From Promicromonospora sp049532985 (GTDB taxonomy: Bacteria > Actinomycetota > Actinomycetes > Actinomycetales > Cellulomonadaceae), in NCBI RefSeq assembly GCF_049532985.1, contig NZ_CP186693.1, forward strand, positions 2,480,001 through 2,544,000: 64,000 nucleotides of DNA, given 5' to 3'. A program made the translations under genes and the position numbers. A model generated the notes under the pieces. It worked only from the letters and a program-made list of their open reading frames with translations. It made no database searches and was not told where the DNA came from. Positions 43,508 to 52,411 of this stretch are shown in pieces; positions within the stretch are counted from its first letter, which is position 1; each line of letters begins with the position of its first letter.

Positions 43508-44413
43508 ATGAAAGCCGCCGTCATCACCGCGTTCGGCGAACCCTCCGTGTTGCAGGTTGCGGAGGCTCCACGACCGGTACCGGGTCGGGGTCAGGTACTG
43601 GCGCGGGTTCACGCCGCCGGGGTGAACCCGGCGGAGATCCAGGCACGCGCCGGAGCGTTCGGCCTCCGCGCTCCCGCCATCATCGGATTCGAGTTCGCCG
43701 GCGTCGTCGAGGCGGTCGGACCGGGCGTCGACGAGGACCTGGTCGGCGGCCGCGTCGCCGGGTGGCCGGACTCGGCCGCCCAGGGCTCCTACGCCGAGTA
43801 CACGGTCAGCAGCAACTTCGCGACGATCCCCGACGGCGTTTCGTTCGAGGAGGCCGCGGCTACCGTCATCGGCGCCGACAACGCGGCGAGGGGGCTCGCG
43901 CTCCTGAACCTTCGCCCGGGTGAGACGCTCGTGGTCACCGGCGCGAGCGGTGCTCTGGGCGGCGCCGCCGTGCAGTTCGCGCGACAGCGCGGTGTGACGG
44001 TGATCGGCGTCGCCGGGACCGCCAACGCAGACTTCGTCAGGAGTCTCGGTGCGATCCCTGTCGCCCACGGCCCCGGCCTGGTCGACCGCATCCGCGAAGC
44101 CGCTCCCGACGGCGTCGATGCCGCGCTCGACACCGCCGGCAAGGGACTTCTTCCCGCCCTCGTCGATCTCCTGGGCGGCCCGGGCCGGATCGTCACGCTC
44201 GCCGACCGCGATGCCGCACGATACGGCGTCGAGTTCAGCCCGGGCGGCAGCGGGAATCGCGACCACGGCCCCGTCCAGGAAGCCCTGGATCTGATCGCCG
44301 CCGGCACATGGACCGCACGCGTCGGCCGGAGCTTCCCGCTCGACGAGGCCGCGGACGCCCATCGCCTCGTCGCCACGGGCCACACCCACGGCAAAGTCAT
44401 CCTTCTTCCCTGA
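43508..44413 (+). CDS. NADPH:quinone oxidoreductase-like (MDR superfamily, zinc-independent)
   Basis: A 301-residue medium-chain dehydrogenase/reductase. GroES-like N-terminus MKAAVITAFGEPSVLQVAEAPRPVPG and the AGVNPAEIQARAG loop; Rossmann motif VVTGASGALGGAAVQFARQRG; C-terminal HRLVATGHTHGKVIL. The cysteine/His zinc ligands of alcohol dehydrogenases are absent, as in quinone reductases. GAGGAG precedes the ATG. It heads a plus-strand run with a hydrolase and a Gfo/Idh gene, and is divergent from the TetR gene that probably controls it. Confidence 0.9.
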   Translation: MKAAVITAFGEPSVLQVAEAPRPVPGRGQVLARVHAAGVNPAEIQARAGAFGLRAPAIIGFEFAGVVEAVGPGVDEDLVGGRVAGWPDSAAQGSYAEYTVSSNFATIPDGVSFEEAAATVIGADNAARGLALLNLRPGETLVVTGASGALGGAAVQFARQRGVTVIGVAGTANADFVRSLGAIPVAHGPGLVDRIREAAPDGVDAALDTAGKGLLPALVDLLGGPGRIVTLADRDAARYGVEFSPGGSGNRDHGPVQEALDLIAAGTWTARVGRSFPLDEAADAHRLVATGHTHGKVILLP

Positions 44414-44464
44414 CTCGGCCGACCGGCCGTTCCACCACGACAACAATCACTGGGAGAGTCCGAA

Positions 44465-45187
44465 ATGCCTGCAGTCCTCATCCACGGTGTACCTGATACC
44501 CACCGGATCTGGGACACCGTCCGTCCCTATCTTCGACGCGAAGATGTTGTGACGATCGATCTCCCCGGGTTTGGCACACCCCTACCAGCGGGATTCACGT
44601 CGACGAAAGAGGAGTATCTCGACTGGCTCATCACGAAGATCGAAGAAATCGGCGAACCCGTCGACCTGGTCGGTCATGACTGGGGATCTCTGCTGACGGG
44701 CCGTCTCGCATCTCTCCGCCCCGATCTGGTGCGGACATGGACAGGCATCAGCGGGCCGATCGATCCGGAGTACCCGTGGCACTACCTTGCCAAGATCTGG
44801 CAGACGCCCGGCGAGGGCGAGCAATGGATGGCGGACCTCGATCTCGAGGCGTTCGCAGCAAGCCTCAACGAGGCGCAGATGCCGCGCGACGCGGCAGACG
44901 AATCGGTCCGGCATCTCGATGCCACGATGAGGGCAAGCATTCTCGCCCTCTACCGTTCGGCGATCGAGGTCGGGGCGGAGTGGAAGCCAGGTTTGAGCAG
45001 CGTGACCGCACCATCGCTCGTGATCTGGGGCCTGGACGACCCGTTCCTTCCTCACCGGTTCGCCGACGAGCTCGGTAATGCCACACGCGCGCGTGCCGTC
45101 TTCAAGCTGCGCAGCTCGCACTGGCCGATGATCGAGCGTCCGGCCGATGTCGCGCGCGAGCTCGAGGCCCACTGGGCTCACGGGTAA
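44465..45187 (+). CDS. Alpha/beta hydrolase, epoxide hydrolase / haloalkane dehalogenase type
   Basis: A 240-residue hydrolase. The nucleophile elbow is VGHDWGS, so the nucleophile is Asp rather than Ser, which places it with epoxide hydrolases and dehalogenases. VLIHGVPDTHRIWDTV holds the oxyanion HG; a late Asp in IWGLDDPFLP and a His in SSHWPMIERP complete the triad. It is shorter than typical members (~290), with a reduced cap. GGGAG lies upstream. A perfect inverted repeat follows its stop. Confidence 0.85.
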   Translation: MPAVLIHGVPDTHRIWDTVRPYLRREDVVTIDLPGFGTPLPAGFTSTKEEYLDWLITKIEEIGEPVDLVGHDWGSLLTGRLASLRPDLVRTWTGISGPIDPEYPWHYLAKIWQTPGEGEQWMADLDLEAFAASLNEAQMPRDAADESVRHLDATMRASILALYRSAIEVGAEWKPGLSSVTAPSLVIWGLDDPFLPHRFADELGNATRARAVFKLRSSHWPMIERPADVARELEAHWAHG

Positions 45188-45204
45188 GACCTGCGCTTGA
45201 TTCA

Positions 45205-45260
45205 CTCGGGCTCACCATGGCGAACGGCAACAGCTGCTCGCTCGCCATGGTGAGCCCGAG
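45205..45260 (+). terminator. Perfect 19-bp inverted repeat
   Basis: A 19-bp arm beginning CTCGGGCTCACCATGG is repeated in exact complement around an 18-base loop, 17 bases after the hydrolase stop. The arms contain CCATGG. There is no U-tract. Most simply a terminator between hydrolase and oxidoreductase, though the perfection of the match is unusual. Confidence 0.6.
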
Positions 45261-45343
45261 CGCCCACGCATGTGTCCGGAAACGAATCAACGTGACGCGG
45301 CCCGGAGAGCGTTGCCAGGGCTGCGCGAGGCAGGAGAATCCTA

Positions 45344-46471
45344 GTGACGAATTCAGCAAGTGCCCGGATCGGCGTCGGCCTGATCGGAGCCAGTGCCGAT
45401 CGAGGTTGGGGCGGAATCGCTCACGTCCCGGCGCTGCAGGCGCTCGACGCGTTCCAGATCCGCGCCGTCAGTACGACTCGTATGGAGAGCGCGAACGCGA
45501 CCGCTCGTCGGCTGGGCGCCGATCTCGCCTTCGACACACATGAGGCTCTGGTCGCGCGACCGGAGGTCGACCTGGTGGTGGTTGCGGTCAAGGTGCCGGA
45601 GCACAAGCAGATCGTTTCCGACGCGCTGGCCGCGGGCAAGATGGTCTACTGCGAATGGCCGCTCGCAAGAAACCTGTCGGAGGCAGAAGCACTGGAGGGG
45701 TTTGCCCGCGAGCGGCGGCTGCGGACGGTTGTCGGGTTGCAGGGTGGCCTGCACCCGCCGGTCCTCTTCCTTCGCGACCTCATCGCGCAAGGCGTGATCG
45801 GCAAGCCGCTCAGCACGAGCATCCGAGCGCATGTGGCCGACGACATGTGGGTCGGCCGATATGACCCGCCGGTCGAGTACATGGCTCACGCAGAGCATGG
45901 CGCCACGCTTCTGAGCATCATGCTCGGCCACGGGCTCGAACCGCTTGCGCGCGTGCTGGGCACGTTCGAGAGTCTGTCCGCCGTCGTCGCCAATCAGCGC
46001 GGTGACGGCGTCCGCCTCTCCGATGGCTCGTCGCTGCCGAAGGACTCGCCGGACGAGATCGTCGTCGCCGGCGTTCTCGACGGCGGGATCGTCACTTCGC
46101 TGCACTACAGTGCCGGGCACCCCGCCGGCACGGCGACGGTATGGGAGATCCAGGGCACCGAGGGCAGTCTGCGTGTGGAGTCGGTGTCGGGCTACATCCA
46201 CTTCACCGATTTCACCATCACGCTGCGCCGCGGCAGCGAGCCTGTCCAAGTGCTCCAGGTACCCCCCGAGCATGCGGGCCCCGACCTGCACCTCGACGCA
46301 CCCGCGGCGGGGGTCGCCCGCCTCTACGCCCAGTTCGCCGCCGACCTCCGCGACGGAACCGCCGATGCGCCGGATTTCGCGGTGGCACTCGATCGCCACC
46401 GGGTACTCGAGGCGATCACACGGGCCGCCGAGACGGGTCAACGGCAGCATCTGTCCGCCCCGGCCGAGTGA
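45344..46471 (+). CDS. Gfo/Idh/MocA-family oxidoreductase
   Basis: A 375-residue NAD(P)-dependent sugar/inositol-type dehydrogenase. Rossmann start RIGVGLIGASADRGWGG, the VVVAVKVPEHKQI segment, and the family's conserved Lys-Pro motif altered to YCEWPLARN (EKP becomes EWP). The C-terminal beta domain includes GHGLEPLARVLG. Because the catalytic Lys of EKP is replaced by Trp, the reaction may differ from standard members. GTG start behind AGGAGAA. Confidence 0.85.
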   Translation: MTNSASARIGVGLIGASADRGWGGIAHVPALQALDAFQIRAVSTTRMESANATARRLGADLAFDTHEALVARPEVDLVVVAVKVPEHKQIVSDALAAGKMVYCEWPLARNLSEAEALEGFARERRLRTVVGLQGGLHPPVLFLRDLIAQGVIGKPLSTSIRAHVADDMWVGRYDPPVEYMAHAEHGATLLSIMLGHGLEPLARVLGTFESLSAVVANQRGDGVRLSDGSSLPKDSPDEIVVAGVLDGGIVTSLHYSAGHPAGTATVWEIQGTEGSLRVESVSGYIHFTDFTITLRRGSEPVQVLQVPPEHAGPDLHLDAPAAGVARLYAQFAADLRDGTADAPDFAVALDRHRVLEAITRAAETGQRQHLSAPAE

Positions 46472-46509
46472 GCTCCACGCAGCAGTCCCGTCCCGTCTGA
46501 GGATCGAGG

Positions 46510-46553
46510 AGGTCAGGTGGCAGGCCCCTGAACCAGGGAATGCCACCTGACCT
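46510..46553. terminator. Bidirectional terminator hairpin
   Basis: AGGTCAGGTGGCA pairs perfectly with its complement 18 bases on, and the loop folds again (CCCTG-AAC-CAGGG). It separates the Gfo/Idh gene from the converging SDR remnant. Confidence 0.7.
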
Positions 46554-46595
46554 ACCGGATCGCTGTGGGTTCGTGGAGCGGAAGCGGACGGGCTC

Positions 46596-46945
46596 TCAGA
46601 CGAGGTCGGGTCGGAGGGTACTCTCCGCTCCTCCGTCGATGAAGATGACCTGGCCGGTCACGTATGAGTTGTCCGTGCTCGTGAGCCAGTCGAGGAGCGC
46701 CGCCGTGGCGCTCGGCTTTGCGGTTGGCCCGTTGAACGGGGCGGGGCCTCTTGCGAAAAGTGCCTTGCGGTCCTCCTCACTCTCGAGCGTGGACCTCGTC
46801 ATCGGTGTCTCTATCACGCCGGGCGCGATGGCGTTCAGCGCGACTCCCGGGCCTGCCCAGGGCGAGGTCGGGGCAGTGCGTCGTACCCAGCGGGCGATGG
46901 CCAACTTGGATGTCGTATAGAGAGCGGACGTCAGCGAGGTGCTCG
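46596..46945 (-). pseudogene. C-terminal fragment of an SDR dehydrogenase
   Basis: The frame reads SALYTTSKLAIARWVRR (the catalytic YxxxK), then NAIAPGVIETPM and a C-terminal VTGQVIFIDGGAES, which is the last ~110 residues of a short-chain dehydrogenase. The cofactor-binding half is missing: upstream the frame runs into the 3' end of the GH172 gene, whose last codons overlap it. No start codon with a ribosome site precedes the fragment. A deletion fused the two genes' ends. Confidence 0.75.
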
Positions 46946-48022
46946 TGCGTGCGCCGGTGGCAGCGGGGGAAAACCGTCGGTGGTGCCGTGCTGGTACCAG
47001 TAGGCGACGGTGGCGACGTCATCGCTGCGTTCGAACAGCCCGCGGTCCCACGCACCGATCTGCTGGAGGGTGACCCGGAGGCTGGTGTCGAAGTAGATCG
47101 GGTCGGGCACGTGCCAGCGGTACAGGCCGTGCATGGGTGGGGCGTCCTGGACGAACGGTGAGGCAATGCTGGTGTCGCGACGGACGTACTGGGGGTAGCC
47201 GCAGTAGGGGGCGCTGAAGGTGATGACCTCGGGGTCGGGCGCACTGCGTAGCTCGTCCTGGAAGGCCCAGGCTCCCCCGGCGTAGTCCTCCAGGCCGGTG
47301 GAGCACAGGGTCGGCAGGTCGGTGTCGTCGTCGATGTAGAACTTCACCTCGCCCTCGCCCCACCAGTAGCGGTGCAGGGAGGCGAGTGCGACGAAGGTGC
47401 CGAGGTAGGTTCCGCGTCCCTGGATGCCGTCGAGGATGACGTGGTCCTCGCCGGGTGCGGTGGTGCCGTTGGACCGGCGCCACTGGGCGTGGAAGTAGGG
47501 GGCGTCGTCGTCGATCTTGTCCCCGAGGGTGTAGTCGACCTGGTAGAAGACGTGCGGGATGGGGCCGTGGTGCTGGTTCTCCAGGGTGATCCGAGCCCCG
47601 CGCCGGAAGGGCATCTGGATGTAGCTGTTCATGCCCCCGGTGGGCGCGACGACGATCTGGTCGGAGGTGACCAGCGCGCGTTCGCCGAAGCCGTTGCAGA
47701 AGAAATCGCCGAGAGGCACCTCGACCGACGGGGTCGGCGCTCCGTCCCAGTAGGCCCGCAGCACGAGGTTGCGCAGGACGAACGGCCCGTCCGCGGTGCG
47801 GTCCGGCACGGTGATCCACAGATGGCGGATCACGCCCGGTCCTTCGATGTCGGCGAGGGTCAGTGCCTGCCCGGTGTCCATGGGCAGGAAGGCGGAGCCC
47901 TTGCGGCCGGGGCCGAGGGGTGAGGCCGCCGCCGCAGCCGCCCCGGGTCGGCCGTCGGGGTTCTCCGCGTTGATGGACCGGCTGACGAGCTTGGTCGATG
48001 GTCGGTTCCACAGGTAGGTCAT
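46931..48022 (-). CDS. DUF2961 / GH172 family glycoside hydrolase
   Basis: A 363-residue cytoplasmic enzyme. GH172 proteins act on fructofuranose or arabinofuranose linkages; a jelly-roll fold is expected. Visible family blocks: AFLPMDTGQALTLADIEGPGVIRHLWIT in part, LGDFFCNGFG, GGMNSYIQMPFRRGA, WWGEGEVKFYIDDD, and STGLEDYAGGAW (usually GTGTEDYF). There is no signal peptide, so it would cleave imported oligosaccharides. It is the last gene after a CUT1 transporter. The final ~10 codons may be altered by the junction with an SDR fragment. Confidence 0.88.
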   Translation of the reverse strand: MTYLWNRPSTKLVSRSINAENPDGRPGAAAAAASPLGPGRKGSAFLPMDTGQALTLADIEGPGVIRHLWITVPDRTADGPFVLRNLVLRAYWDGAPTPSVEVPLGDFFCNGFGERALVTSDQIVVAPTGGMNSYIQMPFRRGARITLENQHHGPIPHVFYQVDYTLGDKIDDDAPYFHAQWRRSNGTTAPGEDHVILDGIQGRGTYLGTFVALASLHRYWWGEGEVKFYIDDDTDLPTLCSTGLEDYAGGAWAFQDELRSAPDPEVITFSAPYCGYPQYVRRDTSIASPFVQDAPPMHGLYRWHVPDPIYFDTSLRVTLQQIGAWDRGLFERSDDVATVAYWYQHGTTDGFPPLPPAHARAPR

Positions 48023-48068
48023 CGTGCGCCTTTCGTCGGTGCGGCCGGCGGGTTCGCTCGGCCCGGGG

Positions 48069-48947
48069 TCACTTGATCGCGCCGGCGGTCACGCCCCGGC
48101 TGAGCGTGCGCTGGAAGATGAGGAAGAACGCCAGGGTGGGTATCAGGGACAGCAGGGAGCCGGCGTTGAGGACTGTGATGTCGATCGAGTGCTGGCCGCG
48201 CAGCGTCGACAGCGCGATCGGGACGGTCTGGGACGCCGGGTCGGCCAGCAGGACCAGCGGTACGTAGAACTCGTTCCAGGTCCAGATGAAGAAGAAGACG
48301 ACCAGCACGGCGAGCGTCGGCCGCAGTACGGGCATGACCACGCGCCACAGCACCTGCCACCGGCTCGCGCCGTCCAGTGCCGCGGCCTCCAGGAGCTCGC
48401 GTGGCACCGTGGACATGACGCTGGACAGCAGGTAGGTGGCGAACGCGGCCTGCAGCACGGTGAACACGATCACCACCGACCAGATGGTGTTCAGCAGGCC
48501 GAGTGCCTGGGCGCCGTAGAACAGCGGGTAGATCAGGGCCTCGTGCGGCAGCATCGTGGCCAGCAGCAGCACCGAGACGATCGCGGTGCTCCCCCGCACC
48601 CGGCCCACACCGATCGCGTACGCCGCCAGCAGGCCGATCGCCACGCCGAGGAACGCCACCAGGACGCTGATCACCACCGAGTTGGTCAGGGCGACCGGAA
48701 AGTCCACCCGGGAGAGGTATCCGGTGAACGCGTCGAGCGTGAACGACGTCGGCCAGGCCAGCGGCCCGTTCGCGCTGTAGTCCGCGCTGGACTTGAACGC
48801 GTTGAGCACCAGCAGCAGGAACGGCGCCGCGGTGACGAGGGCCAGGAGACAGACCGCGATCAGGATCACCCACCGCAGGGGGCCGTGCTTGCGGCGGCGG
48901 GCCGTGAGTCCGGCAGCCGGTGCTGCGTGGAGGACCGGTGTGCTCAT
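48069..48947 (-). CDS. Sugar ABC transporter permease (CUT1, MalG-like)
   Basis: A 292-residue inner-membrane component with six helices. The EAA loop ELLEAAALDGASRWQVLWRVVMPVLRP contacts the ATPase, and the C-terminal SLIPTLAFFLIFQRTLSRGVTAGAIK is the MalG-type ending. The ATG overlaps the stop of the MalF-like gene by four bases. No ATPase gene is present; a shared MsiK-type ATPase elsewhere is the usual solution in actinobacteria. Confidence 0.95.
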   Translation of the reverse strand: MSTPVLHAAPAAGLTARRRKHGPLRWVILIAVCLLALVTAAPFLLLVLNAFKSSADYSANGPLAWPTSFTLDAFTGYLSRVDFPVALTNSVVISVLVAFLGVAIGLLAAYAIGVGRVRGSTAIVSVLLLATMLPHEALIYPLFYGAQALGLLNTIWSVVIVFTVLQAAFATYLLSSVMSTVPRELLEAAALDGASRWQVLWRVVMPVLRPTLAVLVVFFFIWTWNEFYVPLVLLADPASQTVPIALSTLRGQHSIDITVLNAGSLLSLIPTLAFFLIFQRTLSRGVTAGAIK

Positions 48948-49909
48948 CGGTTCTGCTCCTCTCGGTCCGCGCGGCGCTGCCACACGAGCAGCACGCTCGC
49001 CGCGAGGAAGATCACCAGGGACATGACCGTCGCGATCGCCGACCCGTACCCGACCTGGGAGAGCTCGAAGAAGTTGCGGTAGGCGTAGTAGGACGGCACC
49101 ACCGTGGAGCCCTCGGGCCCTCCCCCTGTGAGGATGAGGATGGGCGCGAAGACCTTGAGGGCTGCCACCGTGGCGGTGAGCACCACGACGAAGACCTCCG
49201 GGCGGATCTGGGGGACGGTGATGGCGCCGAACCGGCGGAACCACCCGGCGCCGTCGAGCTCGGCAGCCTCGTACAGCTCCGGGTCGACGCGTTGCAGGGC
49301 GGCCATGAAGATGACCACCGGGTAGCCGATCTGGAGCCAGATCAGCATGACCATCACCGAGAACAGGGCCACGTCGGGGTCGCCGAGCCAGTCGGGTGTC
49401 GCCCCGGCGCCGAGCTCACGCAGGATGCTGGTCACGACGCCCTCCTGGGAGTCGAGCACCCACGCCCAGATGAAGCCGGCCACCGCGATCGGGACGATCT
49501 GCGGCAGGTAGAACGTCGCCCGCAGGACCGCGGCGGTCCGGGCCCCGAACCGTTTACCCAGGTAGTCGAACAGTACGGCGGCGAGCAGGACGCCGGCCGC
49601 CGTCGGCACCACGACGATCGCGACGATCATGTAGAGCGAGTTGCCCAGTGACGCCCAGAAGACGCCGTCACCGAGCAGCTCGGTGTAGTTGTCCAGCCCC
49701 ACCCAGCGCAGTGGCGCCATGCCGCCACGCCAGCTGTGCAGGCTGATGAGCACGTTCGCGAGGAACGGCGCCGCGACCACGGCGGCGAACCCGACCCCGA
49801 TCGGGAGCAGATACCACCAGTAGCCTCTCCTGCCGGGACGGGCGGGCCTGCGTCGGGTGGCGGACGCCGGCGCGTCAGGGCGCGCCGGGGCCACGTCGGT
49901 TGGTGTCAT
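48944..49909 (-). CDS. Sugar ABC transporter permease (CUT1, MalF-like)
   Basis: A 321-residue permease with six helices and a basic N-terminal tail (ATRRRPARPGRRG). The EAA loop is ELYEAAELDGAGWFRRFGAITVPQIRP. It pairs with the MalG-like protein to form the channel. It follows the binding-protein gene after 32 bases and is translationally coupled downstream. Confidence 0.95.
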   Translation of the reverse strand: MTPTDVAPARPDAPASATRRRPARPGRRGYWWYLLPIGVGFAAVVAAPFLANVLISLHSWRGGMAPLRWVGLDNYTELLGDGVFWASLGNSLYMIVAIVVVPTAAGVLLAAVLFDYLGKRFGARTAAVLRATFYLPQIVPIAVAGFIWAWVLDSQEGVVTSILRELGAGATPDWLGDPDVALFSVMVMLIWLQIGYPVVIFMAALQRVDPELYEAAELDGAGWFRRFGAITVPQIRPEVFVVVLTATVAALKVFAPILILTGGGPEGSTVVPSYYAYRNFFELSQVGYGSAIATVMSLVIFLAASVLLVWQRRADREEQNR

Positions 49910-49941
49910 GGTCTTCCTTCCGGTCCGGGGCCGGGTCGGGC

Positions 49942-51261
49942 TCAGTCGCCGACCTGCGCGGCCTTGCCGTCGTCGTAGAAGGTCTGCAGCTCGTCGAGGT
50001 AGCCGGCGGCGTCCTGGTTGCCGTTGGACATGGCCTGCATCTGGCCCTGGATGAAGTCAAGGAATCCCGGGACCGGGTAGTCCGGGTAGAACGACATCTC
50101 GTCCGCCTCGGAGAGCTCGACGAACCGCTCGGTAAAGGCCTGGATGCGCTCGTCCTCGATCGTCGCGGGGTCGCCGGCGATCGGCAGCCCGCCCTTGTTC
50201 CCGATCAGGTTCTGCACCTCGGGGCTGAGGGTGATCTCGATCCAGTCGTAAGCCAGGTCCTTGTTGTCCGCCTTGGCCGGGACACCCCACAGGTGCCCGG
50301 AGGACCCCATCGTCAGGTTGGCGCCGGGCATCGTGAAGTAGTCCCACTCGAACTGCGCGTCCTGGCTGATGCGCGCGAACTCGCCGTTGTTCCAGATGAG
50401 CATCGCGGCGTCACCCTGGAGGAAGTTGACGGTCGCCTGCTCGAACGAGAGGCCCGCGAGGTTCTCGCCGACGTACCCCTTGTCGATCCACTCCTGGAAC
50501 TTCTCGGTGCCCGCCGCCCAGGGCCCGGCCGTGAAGTCGGTCTCGCCGGTGAGGAACATGAAGTCGTCGATCTGCTGACGGTCGGACATGGCCGAGACGA
50601 GCGAGTACCAGACCCACATCTGGTTGAAGCCCTGGCTGGAGGAGGCCGAGCTGGAGATGGGGGTGTGTCCGGCCGCCAGCAGCTTGTCCATGACGACTTC
50701 GAACTCGTCGAGCGTCGTGGGCAGCTCGGTGATCCCGGCGTCCTCGAAGATCTCCTTGTTGTAGTAGAACATCACGTACTCACCGATGTTCGGGATGCCG
50801 TACCAGTCGCCCGACCCGGCGTTCCCGTTCTCGTCGTAGCGCGCGAACGACGCCATCGAGCCGGTCACCTTCTCGTCCCAGCCGAACTGCTCCACCTGCT
50901 CGGTGAGCGGGTCGAGCAGCCCCTGCGCTGCGAGCTGCCCGCCGTCGGCGTTGCCCTTGTTGAACTCGAGCACGTCGGGCACGTCGTTGCCCGACAGCAG
51001 GATCTTCGCGTTCTGCCGCATCGCGTCGAAGCTCGTGGTCTGGAAGTCGACCTCGACGTCCGGATGCTTCTCCTGGAACAGCTCCAGGGCCCGCTGCCAG
51101 CCCTGCCCCTGGGCGGTGTCCGGGTTCTCGTACTGCAGGATCGTAAAGGTCTCACCCGAGTTCTCACCGCCGCCCGGGCCGGCGCAGGCGCTCAGGGCGA
51201 TCGCCGCGACGCTCGCGGCAGCGGCCGCCGCGGCGTACGTGCGCAGGGTCTTTCTGGTCAT
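49942..51261 (-). CDS. Extracellular sugar-binding lipoprotein (family 1)
   Basis: A 439-residue solute-binding protein. Lipoprotein signal MTRKTLRTY plus an alanine-rich core and lipobox LSAC, so it is anchored outside the membrane. The body carries the family-1 pattern: FTILQYENPDTAQGQGWQRALELFQEKHPDVEVDF in part, LLSGNDVPDVLEF and GDAAMLIWNNGEFA. It delivers an oligosaccharide to the two permeases. The linked GH172 gene points to a fructan- or arabinan-derived sugar (inference). Confidence 0.94.
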   Translation of the reverse strand: MTRKTLRTYAAAAAAASVAAIALSACAGPGGGENSGETFTILQYENPDTAQGQGWQRALELFQEKHPDVEVDFQTTSFDAMRQNAKILLSGNDVPDVLEFNKGNADGGQLAAQGLLDPLTEQVEQFGWDEKVTGSMASFARYDENGNAGSGDWYGIPNIGEYVMFYYNKEIFEDAGITELPTTLDEFEVVMDKLLAAGHTPISSSASSSQGFNQMWVWYSLVSAMSDRQQIDDFMFLTGETDFTAGPWAAGTEKFQEWIDKGYVGENLAGLSFEQATVNFLQGDAAMLIWNNGEFARISQDAQFEWDYFTMPGANLTMGSSGHLWGVPAKADNKDLAYDWIEITLSPEVQNLIGNKGGLPIAGDPATIEDERIQAFTERFVELSEADEMSFYPDYPVPGFLDFIQGQMQAMSNGNQDAAGYLDELQTFYDDGKAAQVGD

Positions 51262-51316
51262 GTCAGCCTCCTTGCTGGGTCATGCTGTTCAATGCCGAAT
51301 GGTGCTGTTGACTGGT

Positions 51317-52339
51317 TCAGGCTGGTGGGGCGACCGAGTCACGTTCGACGAGGCCGCACGCGATGCGCTCGACGGCGGTCGGGCCGGTCTCGGTGCCCTT
51401 GATGCGGGCGACGGCCCGTCGCGCGGCCCATTCGCCCATCTCGAAGTGCGGGAGCTGCACGGTCGTCAGGCCCGGCATCATCGCGTCGGCCACGAACTGC
51501 TGGTTGTCGAAGCCGACGAGCGAGAGATCGTCCGGGATACGCACGCCGAGGATGGCGGCCACCTGCGCGAACGCGAGCGCGATCTGGTCCGAGAAGCAGA
51601 AGATCGCAGTCGGCCTGCGCGCCGAGCGCAGGACGTCGAAGGCCACCGGGATCGCGGCATGGGTGGACGGATCCGGCACCGTGAAGGTCAGACCCGGATC
51701 GACCTCCATGCCTGCGTCGGCGTGCGCGGTCTCGTAGCCGCGCTGGCGCAGCCGGCTGGCCACGTAGGTCTCCCCTGACACGTTCACCAGGCCGATCCGG
51801 CGGTGCCCGGCTGCGATCAGGTGGGCGGTGGCGGCGTGTGCCCCGGAGACCTCGTCCGGGACGACGGCGTCCGCGTGCCCGGGGTCGCTCGGCCACCCGT
51901 CGAGCACCACCGCCGGCACGCTGCGCGGCACCGGCGGTACCACCACCTCCCGGTGGAAGTCCGCGGCCACGACGAGCGCCTCGATGTCGCGCTGCAGGAG
52001 CGACTGGGCCGCCGGGAGGTCCAGCTCGCGGTTGCCCCCGGTGTCGATCACCATGAGCAGGTAGCCCTCTTCCCAGGCCGCGCTCTGCGCCCCGGCCAGC
52101 ATGTGACCGGCGAAGGGAACGGTCGCGACCCGGTCCGCCACCAGGCCGATGGTGTGCGACCTGCGGGTCTTGAGGCCACGGGCAAGCAGGTTGGGGACGT
52201 AGCCCAGCTCGGACGCCCGGGCCCGGACCCGGTCGGCGACGTCGCGCCGCACCCGGCCGCGGTCCCGGTCGTTGAGCACGAGCGAGACGGTCGACACCGA
52301 CACACCGAGCTCGTCGGCGATGTCCTTCATCGTCAGCAC
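51317..52339 (-). CDS. LacI-family regulator of the GH172 sugar-uptake operon
   Basis: A 340-residue repressor. N-terminal HTH: MKDIADELGVSVSTVSLVLNDRDRGRVRRDVADRVRARASELGYVPN in part, then hinge LLARGLKTRRSHTIGLV and a sugar-binding sensor. The GTG is used because GGAGGG precedes it; the next ATG, three codons on, is an alternative. It lies directly upstream of the binding-protein, permease and GH172 genes in the same direction, so it probably controls them and itself. Confidence 0.94.
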   Translation of the reverse strand: MLTMKDIADELGVSVSTVSLVLNDRDRGRVRRDVADRVRARASELGYVPNLLARGLKTRRSHTIGLVADRVATVPFAGHMLAGAQSAAWEEGYLLMVIDTGGNRELDLPAAQSLLQRDIEALVVAADFHREVVVPPVPRSVPAVVLDGWPSDPGHADAVVPDEVSGAHAATAHLIAAGHRRIGLVNVSGETYVASRLRQRGYETAHADAGMEVDPGLTFTVPDPSTHAAIPVAFDVLRSARRPTAIFCFSDQIALAFAQVAAILGVRIPDDLSLVGFDNQQFVADAMMPGLTTVQLPHFEMGEWAARRAVARIKGTETGPTAVERIACGLVERDSVAPPA

Positions 52340-52357
52340 TGACGCGTCCCTCCGTCG

Positions 52358-52411
52358 AACGATTGACGTCAAACGATTGATGGGACGCTAGAAGCGTCAA
52401 TCGTCTTGACG
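52358..52411 (-). promoter_or_regulatory. Repeated LacI-type operator half-sites
   Basis: AACGATTGA occurs twice, 14 bp apart (52358-52366 and 52372-52380), and its complement recurs inside the 17-bp palindrome CGTCAATCGTCTTGACG (52395-52411). TTGACG/CGTCAA halves are shared by all three. This array lies within 75 bases upstream of the LacI gene and is a likely autoregulatory operator. Confidence 0.5.
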
